From positions 1-64,000 of the forward strand of contig JACCLO010000064.1 in assembly GCA_029448655.1 (NCBI GenBank): a DNA stretch of 64,000 bases. Direction: 5' to 3'. Below the pieces are notes generated by a model. It ran no database searches. It was not told where the DNA came from and saw nothing but the letters and a program-made list of their open reading frames with translations. This document shows, one piece after another, positions 1 through 11,502 of this stretch. Numbering within the stretch: position 1 is the stretch's first letter; each line of letters begins with the position of its first letter. Source of the DNA: Wolfiporia cocos (taxonomy: Eukaryota; Basidiomycota; Agaricomycetes; Polyporales; Phaeolaceae). Both the position numbers and the translations under genes were made by a program.

Positions 1-34
1 TCACTAATGTATGGGTTGCTTACAGGCCCTGTAG

Positions 35-692
35 TCACTTCAGCGAGCTCACGACAACATTGTCGCGCCAGCCATCTGTTGTCAAGTGAGTAGGTTTTGA
101 ATGATTACATCTCGGTTACTAACAGAACTTGTCAGCCTTCATCTTGCCGTTCAGGTTCTCCATACCAATCGCTTCGTGTATCTTTGTTAACTTCTGACGC
201 AGAGGTCACGCCAATCCACGTCGAACTTTGGCATGACTTTTCAATACAGGTGCGTACATTTGCGAGACCTTGGCCCTTTGCTGTTCGTCACAGAGTTGTC
301 GACGGAGCGCCGGAACAGACGAGCCACTACGGTTTGTTGGACATATTGTGTGGTACGCTGAGCTAAGTTTCATCTGTGCCAGGTCTTGATCTTGCCCGAC
401 TTGCCGATCTACCGAATGACGTCCTCGCCGAGGGAAGGCGGGTCGCAGAAGCCTTGAGCGAGATGGAGGAACGCCAGGAGCAGGATAGCCGCTCGAACAA
501 AGTCTCCATACGGCGCAAGGCCCTCCTCAGGGTATGTACTCCTTATGGCAGGTGCTACTTTCAGTCCGCTCTCAGCTACGGACCCAACTCACGCAAGCGC
601 TCGATCATTCCTCGCTACCCGATGAAGAGTTGGCTGCTCATCTTGCTCGATTCCAGAAGGAGATCATGCAGGTCCTCCGTGATACCATGTAG
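35..692 (+). CDS. MSH4: MSH4, C-terminal exons (meiotic MutS homologue)
   Basis: The 3' end of a gene for the meiosis-specific MutS homologue MSH4, which pairs with MSH5 to stabilise crossover intermediates. Six exons splice in one frame: 35-85, 136-154, 203-249, 294-331, 383-531 and 576-692. All introns are GT-AG and 44-51 bp long, and the last exon ends in TAG. The product shows the post-Walker-B THFSEL motif, then FQYRVVDGAPEQTSHYG and LDLARLADLP, which are hallmark C-terminal MutS-family segments (the ABC-ATPase end and the helix that follows). The P-loop and the rest of the ATPase lie upstream of the window, so the gene is partial by truncation. No frameshift or internal stop is needed, so this gene looks intact here. 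MSH4 is preferred over MSH5 or MSH2 from the overall wording of the motif block, not from a search. Confidence 0.82.
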
Positions 693-1320
693 TATGTCGG
701 GTACATCCTTTGACAAGTAAGCGGTTCTGTACTTGTGTGATCACACGCACGAGTGTGGAAAAGACGGCGCCGCGTCATTTTTCGATCCATACTTGCACTT
801 AAGCTGCCCAGATAGCAATAGCGGACACATATCACCGTGGCCGCCACAAACGTAGCGGCAGCGAACCGGACTTGTCGGGCCGTCCGTGTTTTATGACTTC
901 CCAGGAATGCGCCCACCGGCGCCTACGTAGCAATTGCGCTTTGATCCGGTACAATTGCGCATTGTACTAGCCATAGACCGCCAAGCTCTGGCTAGCTGCC
1001 GTTGTCCATCTCCGACAGACACATCAGTCTGAAAATGTGCATGCCAATCACGGCGACGGGCACGTACTCTATCACCAAGATCGTCCTCTGCCATCTATGA
1101 TCATGACGGATGTCAACGAGAATCGAATCCCTTTGATCATCAACCCCATCAAAATCACCACGATATCCAAGTCAGACTCCTCCTTGGTGCCTCCGATTCT
1201 GCATCATTCTGGTTAGGTTCTATTGCAATGATGTACTGCTCATGTTTCGACCTCTGGGAGTTTTAAACTGCAACCCAGACATGATCCGAGCACGCTGACC
1301 AACAAAGCACCGGAGCTATC
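693..1320. other. intergenic stretch, nothing recognised
   Basis: About 630 bases between the MSH4 stop codon and the first recognisable exon of the AlkB-like gene. Only short open frames on either strand; none shows a family motif or a plausible exon chain. Its right part may hold upstream exons of the AlkB-like gene that I could not place. Confidence 0.4.
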
Positions 1321-1324
1321 TCAA

Positions 1325-3157
1325 CAGTGCAGTCCCGACATCTTCGCGTCGTTCAAACCGGCCGATCAGCCCACCACCCGAAGCTAAGGTTCTATTGGAC
1401 AGCCACAAAAGTGATAGTCCGGATTGCATCGTGCTGTGCAGAGTCTTCGAATCGGCGCCATTCAGTCTCCGCGAACAATATGGCTGTACACACCTGGGTT
1501 TCTTTGGAATCAAATCCATAAACATGGTATCTCATCGATATCTACGTGGGTACCTTTCGATGGCATGCTGAACAAATGACAGGGGAGAAACGATGCTGGT
1601 CAAGAACTATTTTCGTGGCAATTCACTTTCGATTGGGTACCCGGTAGCGAAACGGTGGATCGGAGTGCTGATCCCTGGTGGCAGGCCCCTCCTTCCATCG
1701 GAGCAGACCAGACAGACCCTAATATCATGTTCAATCCTTTCCACTTTCTTCCTCCCCATTCTTCACCAAATCATCAAATGGATGCCGACTTCGAGTATGG
1801 CATCTCGGCCACAAGCTATCATGGCGGAAGGCAATGCGTAAAGTGTGGAAAACTGAATGCTCAGCGAAATTTATGGTATTAACTGTGTAGCGGATGCTCA
1901 GTGAGTGTGCCTACCAGAGGCGGCCGAAGCAAGCACTCATACATTCGCGCAGGAAAGCAACTGTATACCTCCTGCGGATGTTCATACCATGCATAATTCC
2001 CGTGGTATTTCTCCAGTGACATTGTCGTGTGACAGGCCGTCCGAGCGTGTCAAACCACCGTAACGGACGTTGCTGATGGCTCGCGTTTAGCGTATATGAC
2101 AAAGGATGGCGTCTCTGCCAAGCTTATTTATTTATTTATTTATACCTGTAACGGGGCAGAGTTGCAGGAGCAGCCGACCAGGCTCTTCAGAGAGATGCTG
2201 ACGAAAGTTGAATTGTCATTGCTCCAGGATAGCAAGGGTTCCTTTAAAGGTGAGCACGGACAGCGGTGCGTATGTATTGATTCTAAAACATTCTGTGCGT
2301 CCGCAGAGGCCTATTACACCTGCTCATTCAACAATCAAGATACGACAGCGGCCACGACACATGCCCCGCTCTGTATATTGCAAGCACACGCACTGCTTCA
2401 AAGCCGCTTGGCCGCTGAAGGAGGGGGACAGAAATGAATTACTTGGCTTGGGTTCTCCCTGGCTCAAAGAAGGTGAGTTCTGAATTTACTATTCATGGCT
2501 TTCCCCAAGACAGAAGTTGTGCCAGAACGTGCTTGCTGCGAAAAATTCCCCTGTATACATGATGTACCTCGGCGCCGATGCAGAGTTGTCGATGCGCCCC
2601 AAATCATTAGCTCCAGGTGTACAGCAGCTTCTGCCAATCACCGTCGCAGAGCGTGGATCTCCTAAGAAGGAACTCCCGCACGGAGCTAACGACTCATGCG
2701 GGCCTATGGACATAGACGATTCCGATGTCCCAGCGCCGAGTAACAGTGTGAGCATTCTGGATATGCAAGTTGCTCAAATCACAGACTCCATTACGAAATC
2801 TGTCAAAAGGGAGGGGCCGGTACTCCTCGTGACCCTAGAGCACGGAGATATCCTTATCTTCAACGGTGATGATTTCAAGGTACATTGTGGCACTGTCTTT
2901 GCTACCCAGCTGACATTCATTCCAACCAGTATTCACTGAATCGGACCAGCATGAGCATTGGTATGCATGGTGATGTATCTTCCTTCCAAAGTACTGAGCT
3001 TTCTTTCCAGTACTCATCAGCAGTCGCTGAAGTGGAAGTGGAGCATTTCTCACTAGTATTTGCACATGAGGGCAAGCATGATCATGCTATGACTACATAT
3101 TTGATGTGTGCAAGGATGTTCACAGGGTGTGATCACGGTGATAGATATGTATGTTGA
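1325..3157 (+). pseudogene. AlkB-like 2OG-Fe(II) dioxygenase family gene, probably broken
   Basis: Fragments in consistent order suggest a basidiomycete AlkB-like protein (2-oxoglutarate/Fe(II) dioxygenase fold, nucleic-acid dealkylation family). An exon near 1400-1525 encodes SLREQYGCTHLGFFGIKSIN. After a probable intron (GTATCT to ACAG), an exon from about 1588 contains FDWVPGSETVDRS and then a Cys pair (CVKCGKLNAQRNLW) followed by CSGC, a small zinc-ribbon-like motif. 2517-2939 reads through to TLEHGDILIFNGDDFK. Removing a 50-bp intron (2880-2929) continues as YSLNRTSMSIG, the usual dioxygenase C-terminal block, and the frame ends at 3157. An in-frame TAA inside the second Cys pair and a frame change near 1380 suggest decay. 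I could not find the catalytic HxD...H iron motif. Family call moderate; pseudogene status inferred. Confidence 0.55.
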
Positions 3158-3296
3158 GACAAAGGACAACCTCATGCAGATTCCTATTTGCAAGTATGTA
3201 CACCCTATACAGTCCTAAACCATCATGAAAGCATTCTGTACTCAAGCCTCAGTAAACTGCAAGCTGCTTCAATGAGAATGTAAAATGACATACATA

Positions 3297-3916
3297 CTAC
3301 TTTGAGGCTTCATCTTCCCAATCTTCCAACTTGGAGGATGGTTTGCCATCACCTAGAGGCAAAAATTGAGGAAGTCTCTCCTCCACTTTTTGGCGCTTGG
3401 GACCCTGGCCTGCTTCTTCCAATTCTGAAGTAGGCCGCTTCTAGATGCAGAAATTTAAATTCAAGCCATTTTGTGCTAATCATTCACAAGACTTACTATT
3501 CCTCTGCAATCTGCATTCTGGTCTGTAGTGTCAGTCTTGGGCCCTTCCTTCAGCTCAATCTCCAACTTGGGTAGCTGGAATGCCTCAGCATCCAGCCCAA
3601 GGTTGAATAACTTCAAGGCAAAATCAAGTTTTTGACGACCTAATAAAATCCTAGGGTCTCTGTGGAAGTTGGTTGCTAGTTCGTCGTCCTCCAATCGAAA
3701 ATCTCTGATTATCTCCTCAGTATACAACTTTGCATTCATTAGTAGAGTAGCAAAAATAAAAAGAATGTAATGTACCAATGCATGCCTGCCCTTGGCATGC
3801 CATTTGTATAGTTCACCAATCTGTGTCGGGAAAGCAGTGGATATGTGATTATGAAACATGTCTGTGTGTTCCTTCAAAAGATTCAATCCGTAAATTTGGA
3901 CCTCTGTTGGCTCCAT
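3297..3916 (-). CDS. hypothetical protein, two exons, 187 residues
   Basis: Minus-strand gene of unknown function. From the ATG at 3916, exon 1 runs to 3497; a clean GTAAGT...CTAG intron occupies 3441-3496; exon 2 (3440-3297) is in phase and ends in TAG. The product begins MEPTEVQIYGLNLLKEH, contains an amphipathic helical stretch around residues 25-70, and ends in a charged tail (KRQKVEERLPQFLPLGD then KLEDWEDEASK). No domain recognised. The open frame also extends upstream to an ATG at 4129, but that part overlaps the Lunapark-like fragment on the other strand and has unnatural composition, so I prefer the downstream ATG. It could be a remnant of a transposon-associated ORF. Splice signals and an uninterrupted frame support a real coding unit. 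Confidence 0.45.
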
Positions 3917-4299
3917 TATTATCAGATCGTTGCAGAGTGGATTGGGTGTAAGGTGACAGCGTGGCATTCCCACAGCACGGATGCAGCGTGATACGCAGCA
4001 CGTGCCACATCGCTGGGTGCTCATTCGCCGGCCATGTGCAATATAATGCCCGCGCTGGACCCAGTGATCGGCGCTTATTCGCTCTCCACTCAAACACTTC
4101 CCATTGCTCGATAACGGTCTATCCGGCATTCGTGACTTGCAGCGCCCAACTTATCATTATCTTCGTGGTCATGAGCCGGCGATACACTTGGTATGTACAA
4201 TTCTGTGCCCTTTACGACGGTCAGCGACCAATTGGCTGTGGGGTCGACGTCAGCACCTCCCACCTGACCTTGCCCTTGACCGTCACCCGCCACGTGCAG

Positions 4300-4661
4300 A
4301 ATATGTCTGCCCGAAGTGCGGACATTTCAACCCGTCTGCGCACTCGCTGCGCCAAGCCCGTTCCAGGTCGGTGTCGCCGACGCCAGACTCTCGCGTCCTC
4401 TCACGGTGCCGATACAGCTCCCTCCAGCCTCAGCTGCCCAGCGGTGCGGCCAGTGCGGCTCCAGGCCCCGCGTTCGACGGTGTCTACGCCGAGTCAAACG
4501 AAAGCCATGAACAACAGCTCGAAAACACAATGCAACACGGCCGTGCTCGCGATGCGACACATCCACCAGACGACGCCCTACGAATCGACCTCCATCACAG
4601 TCGGACCTTCCTCGGACACCGTCTTATCTTCTTCCTGGTCCTGAGTCGCACGAACAGGTGA
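4300..4661 (+). pseudogene. Lunapark (ER junction protein) C-terminal fragment
   Basis: After a plausible splice acceptor (CGTGCAG, ending at 4299) the frame reads YVCPKCGHFNPSAHSLRQ, then a Ser/Pro-rich tail to a stop at 4661. This matches the second half of the Lunapark-type zinc finger (CxxC...CxxC with a conserved NP.A), found in the proteins that stabilise three-way ER tubule junctions. The first CxxC half and the two transmembrane helices expected upstream are not recognisable between 3960 and 4290, so this is an isolated fragment or a gene whose 5' part has decayed. The Ser/Pro tail is normal for fungal family members. Assignment rests on one short motif. Confidence 0.5.
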
Positions 4662-7020
4662 TTCGGCGTGACCGCGCTGTGGTGGCACCTGTCACTAGTA
4701 CTAGTGCGTCACAAGATCTGAGCGGATCGGACGGGCGGTGGCGGCGATCGCTCCATCGTGGTCCAACACTGACCCATATGATTTAAGTGCTAGATGCAGT
4801 CCCCCCGTCGCCTCCACAATCACTCTCGAATTAGAGGTGTTTTGCTAACAATAAAATTGACTGTGGCACGGATTTTTTGAGCTCCACTACTAAGTTTTTA
4901 AAATGGAGTGGGTAGAGCGTAGTCCTTGATCTTTGTGACGCATACCAGTAACTGTATCCAAGTACTGTTAACCCGCATCGGATGTACGAAAACACTGTAG
5001 GGTATCAATGATGCCATACCTCGTTCTCATAATTCTTGCACAACCTCGGAAAAGGGCGAGTCATAATTATCGTTAGTAAAAAAACCTCTATTACAACACT
5101 TCGATCGTGTAGCATGCCGTGCAAATAGCATGAACACGGATTAGCAAGCCACATTGAAGCGTGGGCGCCACCCACGCTGAGTATCTATCTACTCATCTCT
5201 GTTCTTATATTGCTTGATAATGAAGTAGCGCCGGTTCCGACATGGCCCGCTACTTTGCACTAAACGTACTGAATGCCGGACTACAGGCCCTGAAGTCAGT
5301 CATCACCTAAGTGCTCAGTTCACACATCAGCGAAAACTGCAGTTTCATCGAAGAACGAAGCGATACACGAGCGTGTTTGTGAGGCGAAGGTAAGAACAAT
5401 GGGACATATTATGCCATCTGTGCTACAGGTACACATAGCTACAACTCCTGGGAGTGCACTGGTGAGTAGCAAAGTACGCAAGAAGAGCAGAACATGTTTC
5501 GTGACAAACAACGCCATCGGCGCATGTGTAGCGTACGTTGCGAAAGTAGATATTTATGTCTCCAGAACCCGCAAAGTCTTCCGCAGCAAGAGTGCTCTGA
5601 CAAATCAAGGAGGTAGCTATTGTGCAACGGTACCGTGTCGCAAACGTTGGGAGGCGAGTGAACCAGCAAGCCTACGAACGGACAGTCACACTGGGCATGA
5701 CATTAAGCAGGTGAGGGAACAGTTTAGAGCAGGACTTCTGAATCGATTAGCCTTTCTCGCGGACGATCGTCTGACTACTTGCGGTGTATTAACTTACTAC
5801 TGACATGGCGAGAATATGCAATCTAATTGTGTGTTTCGGAATCGGGAAGGCGAGGCTCTGAAGAGCTATCCTTGCACTATAAATTCAAGGTGAACGCCCC
5901 AAATAATTGTCAGAGGCATTGGGCGCCCATTGCTACCAGCTCTGACCCATTTTATCTGTATTTAGCAACTATCGACTTGACATGATACGAAATATGCGCC
6001 CTCGCATGTTAGGATTCTTAGGAAATTGTGTTGTACAGGAACAGTGAGATTTGGTCAATGTAGTGCAGATGAAGTAATTCACGTGGAGCCGAGAGCCTCC
6101 TGGAAGGATTGCAAGCGATGTGTTGTTGCCATATCGTTATCATACAGCCGGAACCACTTTTGTTTACCATCGGGTTAGTCTGAGCCTTTCACCGCCCGGC
6201 AGTGTCGGTATGAGCAATGCCGGACATGCTCAGCCTGGAATGGCCTGGCGGGCACGGTGGTTGGAATGTGCCAGCTCAAATGCGCAGTTGGTCCGAAATG
6301 AAAGGCTCTTCTATCATTTCCGACGTCCATGCAGCTCCGCTCTTTTTGCCACTTGGCCACACTCGTAGGAGAAACGTCTAGATCAATCTTCAATCTCTCA
6401 CTTCCAGCAGTGAGTCCTTCCGGGCGTCGAAGCCGCTGGCGGACTTTGACGAGTCACATAGCGATAGACAGGCTATGCGGGAAGATCAGTTGCCCATGCT
6501 TTACGCGTTAGTTTATTTTGCTGCATGATACCAACTCCCCAAAATCTGACGATCGCAATCGTTGGCGGAATTCTGCGTCGGCTGTCGTGGCCGCGGGCCC
6601 CAAGGTGATGATGCTGACAGCTCTAGAATATCAGCAAGAATGTTCCGCGCCCGTCGAAGATGTACTGGGCTGCTGATTATGTCGTGCCCCTGCGTCTCAG
6701 GAAGGCTGGAGGTGCGAGGCTGTGCGGGACTCCAATCGACTAGCCTCCGATCGCTGGAGAGAACCTTCGCGGCTTTCTGCGACGATAACGAAAGGAACGC
6801 TCCGAGATCACCGCGGTCTCACATTTGGTCGGCTAACAGATGCCGAGCTCGGCCGGCCACTCTTCAGGCCTCAGGATCTAGTACGCCACACTCGATACTG
6901 ACACCAGTAGACGATTACCTACCTGCTCGGATTCATGAGGACAACTGACCCGCAGCGCACCGGCAAGCCATTCAAATATTCACCGATGGACCTTCCCGCG
7001 TCACGGGGATGGCTCGAGAA
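4662..7020. other. 2.3 kb without a recognisable gene
   Basis: Several frames of 60-134 codons exist, but none has a family motif, and neighbouring frames do not form a coherent exon chain. Composition is mixed, with stop-rich AT stretches near 4790-5100. Possibly decayed genic DNA. A short run near 6545-6605 (LTIAIVGG-like) faintly recalls an FAD-binding N-terminus but does not extend. Confidence 0.4.
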
Positions 7021-7025
7021 CTTCG

Positions 7026-7036
7026 TTTAAATAGGC
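7026..7036 (+). promoter_or_regulatory. TATA-like box upstream of the reductase gene
   Basis: The sequence TTTAAATAGG lies about 70 bases upstream of the ATG at 7104, followed by a C/A-rich leader. Spacing fits a fungal core promoter. No expression evidence. Confidence 0.35.
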
Positions 7037-7103
7037 CTCATTCTCAGCACCCACATACTCCATCAGAATCATTATAATCCACTCTGTTCAGCTTCTGGCA
7101 GAT

Positions 7104-8883
7104 ATGTCTGCATCTGCATCGCCTGTACTCCCGCCCCTCAACGGTTCGCTATCTCTCATCCCTGGGCTCGTCGACTTCCATGCCGAATACAATTCCACCT
7201 CTCCGTTCTTTCTCTTCCTGTTTCCAGACTTGTCTTCTGATACGCTCGGAAGTATATCGTTCCTCGAGTTCGCTCAGGCAATTCACCGCGTTGCCCACTC
7301 CTTCAGGCCCGGACGGAAGGGCGAAGAGGGCGCCGTTGTCGCTATCATCGCGAACTGCGATACTCTGCTCTACCATGCGCTCGTCGCGGGTCTGATCCGT
7401 GCGGGGCTCGTCCCCTTCCCTATGTCCTCCCGCAACTCCGTGCCCGCAATAGCAAGCCTGATGGAGCACACGAGCTGCCATCGCATCGTCTCACAGCCCA
7501 CCTTCGCCCCATTCACTGACGCGGTCCGGGAGAGCCTGCCGAGCGGATTCGCCATGCACGTCGACGACCTGCCCGCGCTCACGGACGTCTTCCCGACGCT
7601 CGCGCCCTCCTTCGACCCGCCGCGTGCCGTCTCGGGCCCTTACCCGCCGCCCGCGTGCGCGGCGTCGCCATCGGATGTTGTGCTCTACCTGCACTCCTCA
7701 GGCTCCACCGGCTTCCCGAAGCCGATCCCGCACACGCACACGACGATCCTACACTGGTGCAGGATGCCCATCTTCGTGGAGTCGCGCAGGAAGGCGATAC
7801 GGTGGGGGTGCATGGCGCTACCGCCGTTCCACGTAATGGGACTCTGCTCGCAGCTGTACGCGCCGCTCTTGTCCGGCCAGCCGACGTCGCTGTTCCCCCC
7901 GCGCGCGATCGTGTCAGCGCCCCCGGTCGTGCCGACCCCGCAGAACACAATTGAGACGGCGCGCAAGACAGGCTGCACGGCTATCGAGAGCGTCCCTGCT
8001 TTCGTCGAGGTAGGCTCTGGTTGTGTAGTGTGCCTGTGATTGCTAAAAGTACTGTTTTCGCCAGGCGTGGTCGCAGAACGAGGATGACGCGAAGTACCTT
8101 GCGTCTCTTCAGGCTCTTGTCAGTACCTGCATCACATTGCGCTGGTCGAGGGAGCAACTCGCTTATCACTCACGTCTTAGATATTCGCCGGCGGCCCGCT
8201 CTCCAGGGCGAATGGTGAGAAGCTCGTGGATAAAGGCGTGCGCCTGTTGGCGTGCTACGGTGCAACCGAATTCGGCCTGGTGACATGCGTGTTCGATGAC
8301 GGCGTCGAAGAGCCGAGCCCTATTGGCAAGAAGCGCGCCGACTGGGAATGGATGCAGCTTCCCAGAGAGTGTATGTCGCTGGGTTCCTCAGGGAGACGGG
8401 ACATTCGAGCTGCAGATGTTGGTGCGTGCCAAAATGTAACGATGTAGCCGCCCGAAGTATACTGAGGTATGGCGTGCATGTGCGTGCAGACGTGCGAGAC
8501 ACACCAGCCTTGCATCGAGAATATGCCAAATGGGGAGCGTGGCTTTGCCACATCCGACCTTTGGGAACCACATCCGGCCAAGCCTGGTCTCTGGCGAATG
8601 TACGTCGCAGTCAATATGATTGGCAAATAAAGTCTGATGTCGCATATGAAGTGTCGGGCGTGCTGACGATGTCATCGTACTCGGATCAGGTGCGTCGCCC
8701 CTGTCATCGCCCGAGGGCGGCTGCTAACTTCGATTCAGGTGAGAAGACGGTACCAATCCTTCAGGAGAAATCACATTGGCGTGCACTCATGGGGCGGATA
8801 GTAGTCATACCTTCGCTGCACATGCAAGCACGGAGCCTGCAAGATCATGGCGTCCGATCGCTAGAATTCACATTTTCTGAGTA
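7104..8883 (+). pseudogene. NRPS-like adenylate-forming reductase, frameshifted and truncated
   Basis: N-terminal part of a basidiomycete adenylation-domain reductase (carboxylic acid reductase or L-aminoadipate-reductase-like: adenylation, carrier, then NAD-binding thioester reductase). The ATG at 7104 opens an exon to 8009 carrying the phosphate-binding loop LHSSGSTGFPKPIPHTH (about residues 195-211). Introns at 8010-8064 and 8119-8180 splice in phase to IFAGGPLS and then ACYGATEFG, the adenylation core motif. Later exons carry WVPQGDGTFELQML, RGFATSDLW and GRADDVIVLGSGEKTVP, the adenylate-forming signature. A one-base frame change lies between DWEWMQ and RWVPQGDG (about 8355-8372). Beyond about 8760 the expected continuation degenerates, and no carrier or reductase domain follows. 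The coding part is markedly GC-rich. Could be an unpolished live gene as far as 8.76 kb, but the missing C-terminus argues for a pseudogene. Confidence 0.75.
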
Positions 8884-9831
8884 AGCGGCCCGTCTTGGGA
8901 GTCCGCACGCGAACTGATGGTTGTACCTGACATGCTAACGCCGGCTTTGCTTGCGAGCTGCAGCACATGGATGAGAGCTGTGGAGAAGCGATCTCAAACT
9001 AGGTGACATCGTGATGGATGATTGTCTCACTGTCAATGGCTGGCTTGTTCTCTAATCCGGCTTCAACGAGGCGGAATCCGGCCAACTTCACTGTACGGAT
9101 AGCCGAACCGGTGATTGGGGATGGTACGGTGAGACACTCTCGGCATGATGAACTAGACTCACATGCAGCATTCACATTTCAAGTATCCTCATCATCCATA
9201 TCGCGAGACAAGGCAGATGGATTCCACAGATTGACCCCTGCGGATCATATGTGGTAGTTGGAAGAAACCCAGAAATAGTGTGCCCACCTTCACGATCTAG
9301 GATATCCACTTGATGGATCCAATCCTTGTTCGACCGCAGGCGCTGCTGGGAGAAAGACTCGGAGAGATATGCCAGCTGGTATAGTTCGGCGCATATAGAG
9401 ACCCGACTGCTACGACTACTATCCCCGAGTTTCTGCTTGACGCTGATCAAAGCGTCTACACGAATGGAGGATGTTGCTGTAAATAAGATCCGTGCAATTG
9501 AGCGCATATAACGTACCCTCGATGGAACTGAAAGTATTTGATATGTCTGAAGACAGTTTGCGCTTGTTCGCCGATATTTCCAGTGAGTTATCCACATACA
9601 AGAAGAAGCCCAATGTCTACGATGCCAGCCACAGCGAGCTCCACGCGAGACTTTGACGCGCTCAGTCACGAAGTCGTGACGTCGAGCTTATGTGACGCGG
9701 GGTGATGTTAGCGCGCGCACGCCGTGTGTCAGGCAGGGGAATTATTAATTCTATTTGAGTTACTAAGTGGTGCACACGTTTATCTGTCCGCATCAAGTCC
9801 GCAAACGCATCGCGTTCCATAATTTATCACT
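8884..9831. other. no gene recognised downstream of the reductase
   Basis: The thioester-reductase half expected here is absent. Weak frames exist on both strands (a minus-strand frame at 9172-9669 and a short plus-strand frame starting near 9522), but no motifs can be named. Confidence 0.35.
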
Positions 9832-10270
9832 ATGCCCAACGCCGCCGACACTTCACTTGTGGCTCCCGATGATGCTGTAGCAAGATGTACAACTGTAGGG
9901 AAATCTATATCCATCCATTCCAATCTCGATAATGATGACATTCACACGCCAACCTCCACAGGAAGCTCGGAGAGACGGCCTCTTCGCTGGCCTTTCCGCT
10001 GCATTGGCAGGTGGTTAGTAACTTCGCGTATACGCATGGTCCATTGCTGTACTATTCACCCTAGCCATTCTGGGCAACAAACTATTCCGATTCAACAGGA
10101 ACACCACAGTTGTGTGTGGCGTCGGTGAGCGTGCTGCAACGAGGCAGCGGTGGCTCGGATGCCGCTGGTGTCTGCGCACAGTGACGGGGGTGCTTTCTGG
10201 TTATTATTTCTACCAGGGATTTCTCGCATCTAATCTTGCTTGCCCACGTGCGGAGCAGGCCAAGATGCAA
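9832..10270 (+). CDS. possible small membrane protein, unrecognised
   Basis: An ATG at 9832 opens a Ser/Thr-rich N-terminus ending RPLRWPFRCIGRW near 10015. In another frame, after a possible short intron, a hydrophobic run WSIAVLFTLAILGNKLF (about 10039-10090) could be a transmembrane helix. Continuation to about 10270 is open but unrecognised. Splice sites are not convincing, so exon joining is uncertain; it may be a remnant of a gene that lay before the aldolase. Confidence 0.22.
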
Positions 10271-10377
10271 CGGTCGGAGTCTGTGTTCGGCGAGGATCTG
10301 TCCACAAGCACCAAGTCAATGAATGTAATGTATTGTCATCGCAACAATTCCACAGCGGAGTATAATGCACCGTCTTC

Positions 10378-11237
10378 TTGAAGCCCTTTCGCGCATCGAA
10401 GCCAGCGTTCGGCGCATGGATCACGCTGCCAGGTGCTTTGAAAGCGCGCACTGCTGCGCTCGCCTCGCCCCATCTCTCATGGCTGCTCATTGATTGTGAG
10501 CATGGCATGACATCTCTTCAGCCAGGCGCTGCCGAATCCATCCAAACAATATCGGGGCTCGGAAGCTCGGCGCCCAGCACTATTGTCAGAATACCTGCAA
10601 CAGGGGCGTGTGCAGACGGTAGTGTCGGTGGCAAATCAAGTATGGGCTTGATGCCGGCGCCCGGGGAGTGCTGGTTCCAATGGTATGTAGAACACGCTGG
10701 GCTAGTCGGTCGTGGTACATATACGTCAATCTGATAGGTATCAACCGCCGCTCAAGCCAAGTCGATCGTTGCTGCGGCGCGCTTCCCCCCAAGGGGTCCA
10801 GGTATCCGTGGATTCGGCAGTCCATTTACACAGAGCACATGGGGACTGATGGCGTCAGAATACCTCGCATCTGCGAACGACTTGAGGCCGTACAGAGCAT
10901 CGACGAGATCTTGAGTGTAGACGGTCTCGGTCAGTGACCGCACCATCAAAAGCTCAACTACGCACATTACTCACCGTAGTCACTATCGGCCGTCGGAATA
11001 TAGATGGCGTTCTCATCACCTCTCACTCACTCACAACTATCCAGCGCCATCGCCAAATCTCCACCCTGATGTGGAAGTCATCATCAGCTCCGCATCTGAT
11101 CGCTCACTTATATGCGTAATCAGCGCCATGTACTGCACTCCGGGCACTCAATCGAACAAGCGTGCGCGGCAGAACGTCACATCAGACAGTGGGGCATTAT
11201 TGAAGGCTCTTGCAGAGGATCTCTAGCAGCAGCTGGG
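10378..11237 (+). pseudogene. HpcH/HpaI-family aldolase, decayed
   Basis: Collinear pieces of an HpcH/HpaI aldolase (class II, metal-dependent pyruvate aldolase family). 10378 onward gives FGAWITLPGALKARTAALAS and SWLLIDCEHG, with the conserved D-x-E-H-G. After a frame change near 10625 comes KYGLDAGARGVLVPMV; then TAAQAKSIVAAARFPP (from about 10740), a frame change, and RGFGSPFTQSTWG; then EAVQSIDEILSVDG (to 10937). Further on come LHPDVEVIISS and AMYCTPGTQSNKRAR with NVTSDSGALLKALAEDL, ending at TAG near 11225. Order and spacing match one family member. At least three frame changes and a missing block before EAVQSIDEI mark it as a pseudogene. The first codon is not evident, since an ATG in frame is lacking upstream of 10378. 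Confidence 0.78.
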
Positions 11238-11502
11238 GAGATCATAGGCCAGAAGGACTTCGGGTATAACTAACAGTGTACGACGTACGTGAAGTAGTCA
11301 ATCCCTGATACAGGGACCACCTTCGCTTCGTCTGAAGCCCCTCTGCATTGACAGGGCTGATTTGAAGATCTTGCAAAGACACTGATGGAACAGTGCAGGG
11401 TCCAGGCATCGAACCCATAGGTCTTAGCAAGGTATAGCCAAGTGAGATATGCGAAGGTGTCATCGAAAACTTATTGCGCCGTACAATACAATGACGCTGC
11501 GA

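Noticed and set aside
3961..4644. 227-codon plus-strand ORF
   Set aside because: Composition is random-like; the overlapping frame contains the Lunapark motif and the opposite strand a spliced gene.
6545..6605. FAD-binding GxGxxG-like start (LTIAIVGG)
   Set aside because: The glycine motif is incomplete and the reading does not continue into a monooxygenase sequence.
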